DNA of 64,000 nucleotides. It comes from Caprimulgus europaeus. Lineage: Eukaryota; Chordata; Aves; Caprimulgiformes; Caprimulgidae. The position numbers and the translations under genes were made by a program. Location: contig OU015538.1 of assembly GCA_907165065.1 (NCBI GenBank), forward strand, positions 16,941,165-17,005,164. The letters are read 5' to 3'. Positions 34,346 to 45,760 of the stretch are shown piece after piece (position 1 is the first letter of the stretch; every line of letters begins with the position of its first letter). The notes beneath the pieces were generated by a model. That model was not told the DNA's origin. It was given only the letters and a program-made list of their open reading frames with translations, and ran no database searches.

Positions 34346-37300
34346 TTTTTCTTTTAAAAAAAGATTCTTGGAGATTTCACCTCCTGTTTAGGGATGAAAT
34401 TATTTCTTTGACAGTTGGCAAAGGCAAGTCTCAGCAACTGTTTTCCTGGTGGAAAAATCTAAGTGAAATGATTAGAACATCTGGCAAAGCTCTTAAATAA
34501 AACAGTACTTTGAAACAGAACTGATTCAGTGTATCCTAGGACATTACATCAGTGACATTAGAACAATTAATATTCAAGACGTGCTTAATTATAATTATAC
34601 TTCACAGATGTTCTACAGGAAAAAATGGAACATTGTGATTTCAGGTTGAGCTCTCATGCAGGCAGACTAATGCAGTGGCACTTTCTTCCTCTAAAAAATA
34701 TTAACAACATTTGACTATTAAAGCAAAATTATGCATGAGCATCATAGCAATAGCAAGCACCCGGCATTTGAGATTATGTAAACAATAAATACACTGTTTT
34801 ATCAGCTTCTCTATCAACTGTATTAGGCTGAAAAATTCTTGCATATGATGGCATATTTCTGACAAATCTTTTGTGCTAATGTCAGGATAATGGTAAACAA
34901 ACCAAGGAACTCTATGGCTGAGGCAAGTATTCTGCTGCCTTAAGTCTGTGCATTATTTTTTTGCAATCCTTTGTATCGTTCTGCTACCAACAAAAATTGG
35001 GGCAGTCAGATTGCAGAGTGCTGCTCCTTCAGTGGGTGAATGATTCCCCAGCAAGGTAGTCAGTGAAAAAAATGGGACATTAGCATGCTATTAAAAATTA
35101 ACAGTATTTAATGGTGCCTAGGAGGTAAAACAAGGTTGAAAAAGAAACCTTGGGGACATTTCCTAGCCTTCAGTACTTGAATTAGCAACTTTATCAATGC
35201 TTTTAACTATGAAAAAAATTGGTATGTATGAAGTGGTTATGAACTAGCTATAATTTAGCTAAGAATGCAGGATATATGTCATTTAAGATAGCTGTTAGAA
35301 TTACAATTAACTTGAAAATGAGCAGTTTCCAGGTCAAAACATGGGTGGGTACCTATATTATTGAAGACAAAGATAAGAGTGCTCAAGACATGAGGTGTAA
35401 AAGGATTCCCTTAGCTCATCACTGTTCTGAACAGGTCGTGTGTGTGCATCTGTGTGTGTTTAGAGGTGAGAAGCAGAAAGCAGATATGAAGGCGGAGCAA
35501 GAAACAAGCGTGGTGCACAACCTGAGCCACGGCAGAGCACAGCACTGGGAGAGAAGCCTAACACAAAGGCTTGGTAAGAGTCTTGTTGAACAGACCTTGT
35601 TGATCTGAGCAAATAAATTTTTGTTTTGCTATCTCCTGTTCTTGCAAAGTTATATTTTATAAAATAACAAATTCTTAATTGACAGAATATTAAGCAATAT
35701 CCATTATCAGTTCCTTCTGCTAAGAAAAAGAAAGTCAGAATCAGTATTTTTTTGTTAGTTGCTGAGGTCAAAACTACAGCTACCACTCTAAATGAAAAAA
35801 CAGCTCCATGATTTCATGAGATCAGTTGGGAATACTGTAAGAGAGTTGAAATGCAACCTTAACTCATCTTAAAATTCCAAGTGCTTTTACAGGAGATCTG
35901 CATTTCAGATTTGATTGAGACTCCATCACGCTAACACCTTCCAATGATGAGCTGCAGTTAACACAATGCCAGCCCTGTTCCACTCCTATTTAGCTGCTTA
36001 TTAATCGTGAACAAACTATTACAATATTCATGGTTCATGGGAAAAATTTATAGGCATAGCCATTTAAAACCAAATAGTGAAATATGTTTCTGACTTCCAA
36101 GAAAGGAGGATAAATTATTGAAAACTCCTTGCTTCCAGACAACTTGAAAATATGTCCAGTACAACTAATTAAAATTACTCAGCTGAGCATCTGAATTTAA
36201 TTAACCAAAGAAGGTTGTGATGGATGTGATGTTTATGTTATTTTGCCTGATATTTCATATCTAATGAAACTTCACATTTGTTTTCTCAACTTGTGAGAAA
36301 AATAAGTGTTCAATATATTTATTTAATTACAAATCTCTAAAACCACTTTAAATAAACAGGGTGGGTTTTTCAGAAGACTGAAGTGTTCACTTCATACAGT
36401 ATCTTAAATAAATCCTTTAGGTTTTAAAACCCAAAGAATTAGGAAGATGGTGTTTCTGCTGATTCACATGTTCTTTGCTTTCAATCAATTAAAAAAAAAA
36501 AACCTCTCAGGGGTGTAGTGTATAACATATCTGCTTATGATACTGTTTACTCTAAGTAGTACCAGTTTTCATATGGTTGGTGATTTGTGCTGCATTTGGC
36601 TTGGTTTTGAGTTAAAGTAAAATTTACATCAGTACCCAAACAGTGATTTCTTACTAACTTCTTTCTTTCTTCATGATTTTTTTTTTACCTAAGCAAGCCC
36701 TAAGATTTATTGAACAGCTTCATCTAATATACCCTTGGCTGAATGGGGGAGAGGGGAAGAGAGAATGGAAAAATCTATTTCTTCATTTTAACTTTCATTT
36801 CTCTGACTTAGCAGTTACAAAACTATTTTTATGTAGGAAATGTTGTGTTATATTGTTTAGTTCTGCTGACTGTAGTTTATAGAAAGGCACTAAAAGCAGC
36901 AGGAGTTTCCACACTCACCTCTTCTCGTGCAGACAGCCTTTGGTACTTCTCTTTGAATGAAGCAGCATGAATTAGGAATTTGTGGGTTTTGGTGTGTTTT
37001 TCTGATGTTTCTAGCTTCTTTCCCACATGAATTTTAAAGTCATAGAACAAAGCTAGTAATTTTCAAAATTGCTAGTCTTTAAGGAGATAAACTGTTATTA
37101 GTACAGCAGTTTTCCATAGGCTGTTGTGTGGTTTTCAGTCTCATCAAGCAGATCTCTTTAGGTTACTGCTCAGAGTGTCTTGGGACTCAGCTTTATACGT
37201 GAGTCCTGAAAAGGCCGTTCTGAGGAGCGGGTATACGAGGCTGTGTCAGAGCTCCTATTTCATGGATTGCTGCCATCAAGTGACTTGTAAGACAATAGTG

Positions 37301-38811
37301 TCTGAGACAGTAGCTCAACCTAAGCCTGTGGTTGAGCACTTGGCGTGTGATTTTAGACTAAAGTGTCTTAAATTTGATCCAAGAGCTTATCTGGTCTGCT
37401 CTTAAGTGGTAACAGAAATCAAGGTTAGTGAATTTTTCTGTGTTCCTGAACCCTTCATCTATAGGTGCAATCAGGGCAGAGACTTCGGAGACTTAAAGGA
37501 TTTCCATATGTGCTTTTTAATACTTATTTAAATACAAACTTATTTGCAAAACAAGGCAATAAAAGTGCAGACATGCCAGAATTCACATGTGGATTCCTTG
37601 TCAGCCGTACATGCTGTTGACAGCTTGTAAAATACAGGAGAAAAAGAGTAGTATTTATTCTGAAATTTTCTCTGAACATAAAAGTGGTATTATTGGAGTT
37701 TAAAGTAAAAGGGGAAATATGCTCTGTATTGTGTTCTGTTGTGAGGTAATTGCAACTAGAGACATTTTAGCTCAAGGTTTCTATTATGCTTATTAGAAGT
37801 CATTTTATTACTTTGCAAGGTTGTAGCCTGTATCTTTGAGATTCTATTGCATAAAATTCTACACCTCCCCTTATTGGGCTATATGACAGGGACAGTAATT
37901 AGCACTAAACTCCAAGGCAATTTATTTTCATAAAATTAATAATAATGAAGATAATTTCATTTTTGAAAGCAGCTCTGTGAAAAGGTATCTCAGATCACTG
38001 CATGGAGATCTTGATTATACAGTGAAAAGGAGCTATTCACAGGAGGGAGTATTAGCATAGCCACATTCCACTAAAAACACTCTTACTCTTGCCAAGTTTC
38101 TGTGCATAAAATCATACACATGCTGTGTTGATGTTATTAGCTTCCATCGTTCAAGCTGCTGCAGTCCCCTCTGTATAAATCCATACAGAAAAATCTTTAT
38201 ATGCCAGGGAATATGATCCCTAAACACTTTAAAGTGTGATGCATTTAAAAGAATGTAAAACAAAGTATGTCAAAATCCAGAGAAGAGCTCTGGGTGAATG
38301 ACTGTTTGAATTATTTCTGTTTCCTATCTGTGAAAATTGAATTGACTGACAGTAGAAAGAAACACTTAAATGGTTTTATTGTATTAACTTTTATTTCAGT
38401 TGCTTGTCTTTAAATTCTGTGGTTCCATAATCAAAATCTTGAAGTGAGTTAGAGAAAGCATTTTGAGACATTATGGAATCAATGTATAAATTTAAACCCA
38501 ATTTGGAAAATGCTGCTCTTGTTTTCTTTCAAAGCAAAGTAGTACGTGGCTCGTAATGCCATTGCAACATGTAAGAATAAATCACTGTACTAAATTGGTG
38601 ACTGACAGACCTTTTAGTTCATGAATTTGTGGTGCCTGAATGCCTTCTTGAATGGAACATATTGGTTCAGACATATTTTGTGAGTCTGCTTAGAAGCCTG
38701 ATTTCTGAAACAATTGTCTCATAGGGAAGTAGGGAAGAAGCTTTCGGCTTCTCCATTTATTATTCCTGTGCAGCTAAACTATATCCACATCCTCATGGTT
38801 CTCATGGCATT

Positions 38812-38829
38812 TATATATATATATATATT
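38812..38829. repeat. Short (AT)n repeat
   Basis: Nine alternating T/A units. Ordinary simple repeat. Confidence 0.85.
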
Positions 38830-39774
38830 AAAAGATCAAATCTCAGATTTTTTGAAATGCAAATGAGAAAAACAGATTGGAAAAACAACTACCTATTGAA
38901 AAGGAAACTATGGGTTTTGAGGGTTTTCTGAATATACAGTTACACTCTGGGATGTGCTAAACCTCTTCTCAAACTTCCTTCTTTTTGGCCTTGCTGTCTC
39001 AGTTCTCAGCTGTTTGGCTGAGCCAGGGTTTCGCTGCACTGTGGTATTTCAAGCTACATCACTTTCCTTCATCTTTCTTCTGCTATGTGTTCCTAAGTTT
39101 GGAAACCCATACTTGGGCTAGTTGGTGGAGATGCTGTGGGTCAAGGGACTGAAAATCAAGATTAAATTACTGGGAATTTTTTAGGTTTGTTTTTTGTTGA
39201 GCATAGGGGAAGCTATCACACAAAAAACAGCCAGAGGAAACCAAGGTTGCAAAAACAAGCCCCAAGTTTAGAACTGTTAAAATTGAGTAAGTCTTTTTGT
39301 TCCTTATAAATGAGTTGTAACATATTCTTCAACATCAGACTTATTGAACCCTTGTTGGGAAAGATGTGTCTGGGAGTCAACCATCTGAATGAATGTGGAA
39401 GTGGTTTTATACATAAAAAAGTTATTTTTATTGTTACAAATGCTGTTGAATCATCAATGCATGATGTAGTGGGAAATACTGAGCAGGACGGGCTGGAAGG
39501 ATTTAAGAGCACAGTCTCCTTTTTGAGGCTGTTGGGGTTGAATTTCATGCATATTGGAGGTTTGAGAATAATGTTTAAAAACAGTGAAATAAATATTAAT
39601 GCTGCTTTCCTATTTTTTTTTGGCTTACAACTAGACAATTTGATTCAGTTAGAAGTAAATTAAATCAGTGATTTTAGTGTTCACTGTACGATACATTTAA
39701 GTACTCTGAAAAATGGATCCCTAAGTATTTTAGATTGGACACTCTAATTTAAAGGAAAATTTATTGTTTCTCTC

Positions 39775-39860
39775 TCTCACTTCTCCATCTATAAAATGAA
39801 GATAACACTATTGTCTCCTCAGGATATGGTGGCTCCTGTTGTTAGGTGTTTGTCTGCAAT
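39775..39860 (-). mobile_element. MIR/CORE-SINE-like relic
   Basis: CTTCTCCATCTATAAAATGAA, then GATAACACTATTGTCTCCTC and AGGATATGG follow the reverse complement of MIR (CCTCATCTGTAAAATGGGG, ATAATAGTACCTACCTC, AGGGTTGTTGTGAGG). The spacing is kept. The fragment is short and diverged, and the assignment is from memory without an alignment score. Confidence 0.5.
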
Positions 39861-42833
39861 AGTCAGAGGATTTAAAGAGATGGTGAAGAGTTGAATTATT
39901 TCATATGCTGGAAGTTAGTTGAACAGAGTGCAGTGAATACACATGGATGTAAATATCCTCAGTAGTATTTATATATTGATGAAAATGATAGGTCAGGTTG
40001 AAAGGTGATTGTATTTATAAGTGCTTGTTCAAAGATTGTTGTTGATCCTGAGCTTTTAATGAATAAAGGTACCAGTTCTGGCATAGGGCATTTCCAAAAT
40101 GTAGAATATTTACCTTACAACCTTATTCATTCTTTTAATAATTTCTTAAATACATAATCCTCACAAAAGATTAATGAAAGACCAGAAAGCAAATTCATCA
40201 TTAAAAATCTTCAAGCTTTTGAAATGGTTTTGGTAAGATAGAATGAACTTGCTTGTTATTAATCGTTTAAACTCAGTAATCTGATTTAACATTGCAAAAA
40301 ATGTTGATGTGTGGCTTATTTTGAAAACTAAGAATTTTAAGAAATATTTTTAGTATTTTGCTTTTTGACAATAAAACATACTAAATGTAGTATAGTCTTT
40401 ATAAGAAAACCATGTATTTTGAGGACTAACAGAGTGTAAATGCATTCTGATTTTTTTCCCTCCAGATAGATTTATAGAGTTTCACCAGGTTGTTCATATT
40501 ATGCTGAATCCAGATGAACCCAATAATGAGAATTAAACTAGTCCTCAAGATATGAAACAAGTGTGAGTCAAACAGAGCAAGTTGAATAAAATGGCACTTT
40601 TCAACATGCAAAAAATTACTGAAGTAACGTGCTGCTGTAACATAGCACCTCTCTTGTCAAGTATGGATCAAACACAAGTTCTTCCAGTTTAATGCAGCTG
40701 CTCAGTGATGACTGAATTACACAAGTAAAAACATGATAGCAAATCAAGAGGCTAGAGCCATTCTCTAAACATCAACTCCCTCCAGTGTTGCAGTGTCCTG
40801 GAGCATTTGCTCAGGGAAGGGAAGAAGGTGTGGAACATTGTCATTCTAACTCTTCTTTCTTTTCTCTGCAGGATGGCCAGATGCCATTGGATCATTGTCT
40901 AGCATTTCAGGAGTGATATGAGGAAGCCTAGAGCAACTCTAGACTATCATGGATGCAGGTGGGATATACTACCCTGATGTTGACTAGGGTAGGTTGTGGA
41001 AAGATAAAAGCTGTAGGCAAAATCTGTCCAAGTAAAGATGTTAGCAGAAGACTGTTTTGTTCCTGTTGCTTGCATTTTCTTCATGCATTCAGAAAAGTTA
41101 ATGGTCAGGATATGTAGCTGCACATTAGACACATTTCACATGTTCATTATGAATTTAATATGACTAAACTTTGCTATATTCTACTTGAGAATGCCATCAG
41201 TATGTGATTCATTTTGATTACTTAGTGCAAAAGTTTCCTGTAATATAACCCCCATTCTTCATTGTCCCAGATTCTTATTTATAAAAATTTCTTGTATCAT
41301 GAATTTTGTACAGATTCCTGACAAGGCCCCCTATGTCAGTGAGCTTGTTAAGGTCTGGGCTGCTCCATGTGGTACATCTAAAATCAATTTCAGTCACATT
41401 TGACCATTGTGCAGATGGAACATTATTCATGCATTAGACTTTCTAAGTGGGGTAGAGCAGATCCTTACATTTATTCCTTACAATTGTATCTGCATTTTTG
41501 TATTATATATGGTTCAGTAACCTTTTGTAGAAGACCAGAAGATGCCTCTGGAGGCAACACAATGTGCATCAGAACTGATTTATACTGTAACATCTGTCAA
41601 CTTTTCCCTAGGACCTAGTTGTGCCAGGATCCACATGTCATCTTTTCTAATGACTTATCAAAAGATAGAGGCTGACTGTGGAAAGAGATGTACCACAGCA
41701 ATGAGTCTGATACTACTTTCTGCCATTTTTCCAAGGAATAGCGTTCAAGTTGCTTTTGTTGCCTCAAGGGTTTGTAACTTGCAGTTTAGTGTGCATTTTG
41801 CCCATAGGGTTAACTTTTTTCTTAATGAATGTCTGAAAATAAGGCATAGAAATGCTGTTGTAAAATGTGTAAGTATACATGCAATGAATGTAGAAAATAT
41901 TCAGAAGAACTTCATTTTCCTGTCATATGGAGTTTATTGAAATTTGTAAAAAATCCTCAAACCAATATCCATATCTCATCCTCTCTCCCCCTAGCAAGCA
42001 GAAAAGCAGGTGTAGGGGGGCTTAGAATAACCAGTGTGTATTATAGCACTGATTAGCACATGGACTTGAAAATACATCTCTTGCATCTCATGTGAACATT
42101 TTGCCTACTTGAATATTGTATCTCTCTGTCATTTTGTTTTAGTCATATTATTTAGTATGCCAAGTGAGTAACAGCCAGGTCCTCAGAGGAGTTAACTAAA
42201 CTATAAAAGATGTAGAGCCTCCAATTTCTCCTTTCAGTTTTATATCCATTATCCCTTTATTCTATGGCCATTTTTTTTCCTTACTTTTAATTTAACTAGA
42301 ATTTCCATCCTAATTTTCCATCCTGAGAGCATTCAGGACATCCACACATTCACCTGAAATATGGCAGGGTGACTAATAGGAACTTGGATAAGCCTTTTTC
42401 TCAGGGATTCTATTTGTTCTGTGTTACTGTAAAGTGACACTTAAAGGACACCATGGTGTCTGTTAACCAACAGCACTGCAATGAGGAAGATTTTGGCAAA
42501 AAAGCATACTATATCAGATCAACCAAGATTCTTTATGTCCATTCTTTAATGCTTATTCATTTTGGAAAATGTAACAGCATAGGGACATGACAGGATCTTT
42601 TATCTAATGAGAATGAAAACCTATGTATTAAAAGCAAAAAGGAAAATTTACATTTTGTTCTTTCTTTATATTTAATTTACAGTTTTATAAACAGCTGACC
42701 TATGCAATCTAGTAGTAGATCCTTGGGTGGAAATTAGTTTGTAGGTTTGGGGCCAGAGAACCATTTTTTGCTCAATATCTAGCTCAAAGTCTGTGAAAAG
42801 TGCATGTATAAATGGTTTTTGAGCTGTAGGGTT
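39861..42833. other. Non-coding DNA
   Basis: No gene recognised. A strong acceptor-like pyrimidine tract ends at 40871 and a donor-like GCAG/GTGGG follows at 40958/40959, but all three frames between them contain stops. A 132-codon plus frame (41542-41940) has no recognisable content. Confidence 0.5.
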
Positions 42834-42961
42834 GTGGGTTTTTTTGGGGTTTTTGTTTTTGTTTTAAATCTATTAATCTGAATAGCATTCTATTCTTGTC
42901 CTTTCCTTTGAGTTGCAATGCACAAAAAAAAAAACAAACAACCCCCTCCAAAAAAAACCCC
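42834..42961. repeat. Imperfect inverted repeat, G/T arm and C/A arm
   Basis: The left arm (42834-42865) is GTGGG followed by T and G blocks. The right arm (42921-42961) is CAAAAA..CAAACAACCCCCTCC..AAAACCCCA. The reverse complement of the right arm aligns along most of the left arm with small length differences. The spacer of about 55 bp is ordinary. The arms could fold into a hairpin, or could be two unrelated low-complexity tracts. Confidence 0.6.
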
Positions 42962-44331
42962 AGAACCTTGTAGTTTTCTCTCGAGATGTCCACAACTTGA
43001 ATGAATAATGGTGCCACATTGTCCTCAAAAGGTCGATGGGATCAGAATATTGTATGAAACAGTATCAGACAAGATTGAGTTACCAGTAACTTTCTGTTCC
43101 ATCTGTATTATGTTTAAATCTCCAGACCATAGCTGTGGGTATAATTCCTTTAATTGTTTTGGTCAAGTGAGAGGATTTTTGTCTGTAAACATTCCAAAAA
43201 ACTTGTATGTGGCTGCCAAGCCAAGTATTCTGTCTGGCATTTGTGAGTTAATGAAAGAGCTGCTTTAGCTTTATAACTGGATTTCAAAATACAGAATTTG
43301 GAGAAGTATATTGCAAATGTAATGTTACCCAAGCCTCTCTTAATGAGAATTTAAATAAAGAATGACCCAGTGGAATTGCAGCAGTGTACAGTGCTGCCAT
43401 TTAGGAGAATGGAATCATGTCTCAAGCCTAGAGCAAGTTAAAAGTAGGGATTTGAAGCTTTTGGTCTTGGGGGATAAAGTAAGTGCTTTTCGGTTTCTCA
43501 AGTTATTCACTGTTGACTGAAGTAGCCTTCTATAGATAGCTGCTAATAAAGAGGAAGACTAAGATTATTAGAATACATCTAATATACTGAAAAAAATGTA
43601 CAGGCTGTATGTTCATTGTGCTTTTGAGTCAGTGGAGAAATAATCACAAGATGAATGTATTTTTAGAGGACAATGGTACATAAAAAATAGATTATGAAAA
43701 ACAACAGCTTATGCCTGAAACATTCAGGATTCCTCGGTGATGGGCAATTCAAGTAATAGTTTATGTCTGTTAGCACTTAGATTCTGAGAGCTTACTGCTC
43801 CTGATATTGGCCATATTTAATCTGCCATTAGCTGTGCTCACATGTATAAACAGACTGGAAGATACACTAGAGTGAGAGACCAAAGGATCTAGCATTCTCC
43901 CAGCTATCCAAGGTTCCCATGTGAAGAACTATATTACCATAGATTCCTTGTTACCAGATTCCTTGTGGAATCCTATTCTACAAGTCCTGCTTCTTATTGT
44001 TGGCTCTACACAGAACCTGCAGTTCCTTTAAACCCCACAGTTAAATGCTTGAAGTTTGATGGGTAACTGTAGGTCTGATAGTGCTTCACTACTATTCCTG
44101 CTTATTGTCAGCGTATGAAACAGTTGTTAGGTTAATTGCTTAAGGAGAAAAGATAAAAATAAAGGGTAGCATACAGTGTAAAACAGTATCTCAGAGTGCT
44201 GGCTGGAATCTCTTTTGACATGTTTGAGTTTCCATCTATGTGTTTATATAATGTAAAACATTAAATGGAAATATGTGTGTGCCAAAAATGAGCCAAAAAA
44301 TCATTGACAAACTCACCTGGGAGACAGAAAA

Positions 44332-44344
44332 ATATATATATATA
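44332..44344. repeat. Short (AT)n repeat
   Basis: A run of alternating A/T that continues imperfectly as ACATACACA. Ordinary simple repeat. Confidence 0.75.
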
Positions 44345-44719
44345 CATACACAACTTCCTGATGTGGGAATAGTTACTAGGTCAGGAGATCTCAGTGGTGT
44401 TAATTGTAGTGGTCCTGCAATGCATCACCATGATTGCTGCTGAGAAAATTCTCCCCAAGCACAGTGAGGGTCAAAGTACATTTCATTTATACTTTCTTAG
44501 GTCACTTTTTATTTCACTCTGGAAGTCTAATCAGAACTTAGGTTAATTTTTCTAGTGCCATGAACTATTTAGAGGTAGATTTGTGAAAATTGCAGGCTTT
44601 TTAAAAGACAAGACTTGAGCAAAAGAAAGATTTGTTACCTCAGAAAGCTTTACAAGTCATAAGTAATTGCCTGCTACCCCTCTGAAAGAGGTTTATAGGA
44701 AAATGTACATCCTCCTCCT

Positions 44720-44800
44720 TATATAAATGAAAAAAAAAAGATAGAAATGAAGTGATTTCCTCAGGGCCATAAGCTGCTATTGGAATCAAAATTATTACTG
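44720..44800 (+). mobile_element. Possible MIR-like relic
   Basis: GAAGTGATTTCCTCAGGGCC then ATAAGCTGCTATTGGAATCA follows the MIR order GTGACTTGCCCAAGGTCAC..AGCTAGTAAGTGGCAGAGC, preceded by an A-rich remnant of the GATGAGGAAACTGAGG part. This is weaker than the copies at 10430 and 39775 and may be chance. Confidence 0.3.
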
Positions 44801-45329
44801 AGTAGTTTGTGATTGCAGCCTGATACCTGGGCTGTAACAATGCTTACAGGGTCTCCCATGCCTGTCTGTCACTCCTGGAATTACTGGCCCTGGGAGCTAT
44901 TTCTCCGTGAATGACGATCATAGTTTACAGCTTCAGCTTATTCAGAAACAAGTTTGGTGGATGAGTTCCCATTTTTTAATCTGTCCAACGTTTCACTTCT
45001 AGATATAAATTGTGATTGAATGATTTAGTTCAGATTGTTTCTAGTGAAAATGCTGCTCTATAACTTGTTCCATGAAATGTTTCCATTTCTGTTAGCAAGT
45101 ATCAAGTGTTTTCTAGTACTTGGGGGAAAGAATTCTTCATTTCAATGAATATTACTGCTTCATGCAATTGCATGCTGTAATACCTTTTATTTAGCTGACT
45201 TGTAAAGGTTGAAGAGATGATCAGACTTTCATTTCTTTCTGTTTCTGGTGAAGTTAAAAGTGATACTTTCACTGAGTTTAAGGGAAAAAGGTTTTGATCC
45301 ATAGAAATCAGGGGTCTACTCTTCCTACC

Positions 45330-45760
45330 TTCCCATTCACAAGAGTTCTGTTGTCAGCTGAATTGTTAACAGGCTTTCCTGGGGTTCATTAATTCCTGTG
45401 ACCTGTCTAATCATCCCTTTCCTGAAATGATTAAGACATGCAAATAGCACCTGGGCCTCATGTCTTCCTCAAGGTTTTCACACTGAGCCTCTGAAAAGAG
45501 ATCAGTTAAAGTGTTTTGAAAACTTAAGAGATAATTCCGTGGCTATTTCATTTGGGCCATGCAAAAATTGAACTGCTCTGTGCCTTAATTATGGCTATAT
45601 TTGATGAACATAGACCTTAAAAAACAGTATGTGAAGATCTCTCAGCACAGCAGAGCTTGCCTCCGGCAGGAGAAGGTTTATAGCTGCTTCTGAGCGTATT
45701 TGAAAGAAGATTATTGCTGCTGACGCATTGCAAAAAGGTAACATTCATGTGCATCAGTGA
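45330..45760. promoter_or_regulatory. Possible regulatory block (POU octamer, E-box, homeodomain cores)
   Basis: A perfect octamer ATGCAAAT at 45438-45445 lies 2 bp from an E-box CACCTG at 45448-45453. TAATCATCCC, CATTAATTCC and CTTAATTATGG cores lie within 250 bp. The sequence has little simple repeat. There is no direct evidence of function; it is offered as a place to look for conservation. Confidence 0.15.

Larger units (their letters stand above)
33517..39774. other. Non-coding DNA
   Basis: No gene recognised. A (GTTT)n-like stretch lies at 34301-34345. A locally CpG-containing patch at 35464-35573 has splice-like borders (see findings). An A12 tract lies near 36489 and an (AT)n at 38812-38829. 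At 39216-39663 both strands have open frames of over 100 codons across the same bases, which argues for chance. Confidence 0.5.

Noticed and set aside
39216-39663. 140-codon minus and 117-codon plus open frames over the same bases
   Set aside because: Both strands are open at once and neither resembles a protein I know. This fits a chance low-stop patch.
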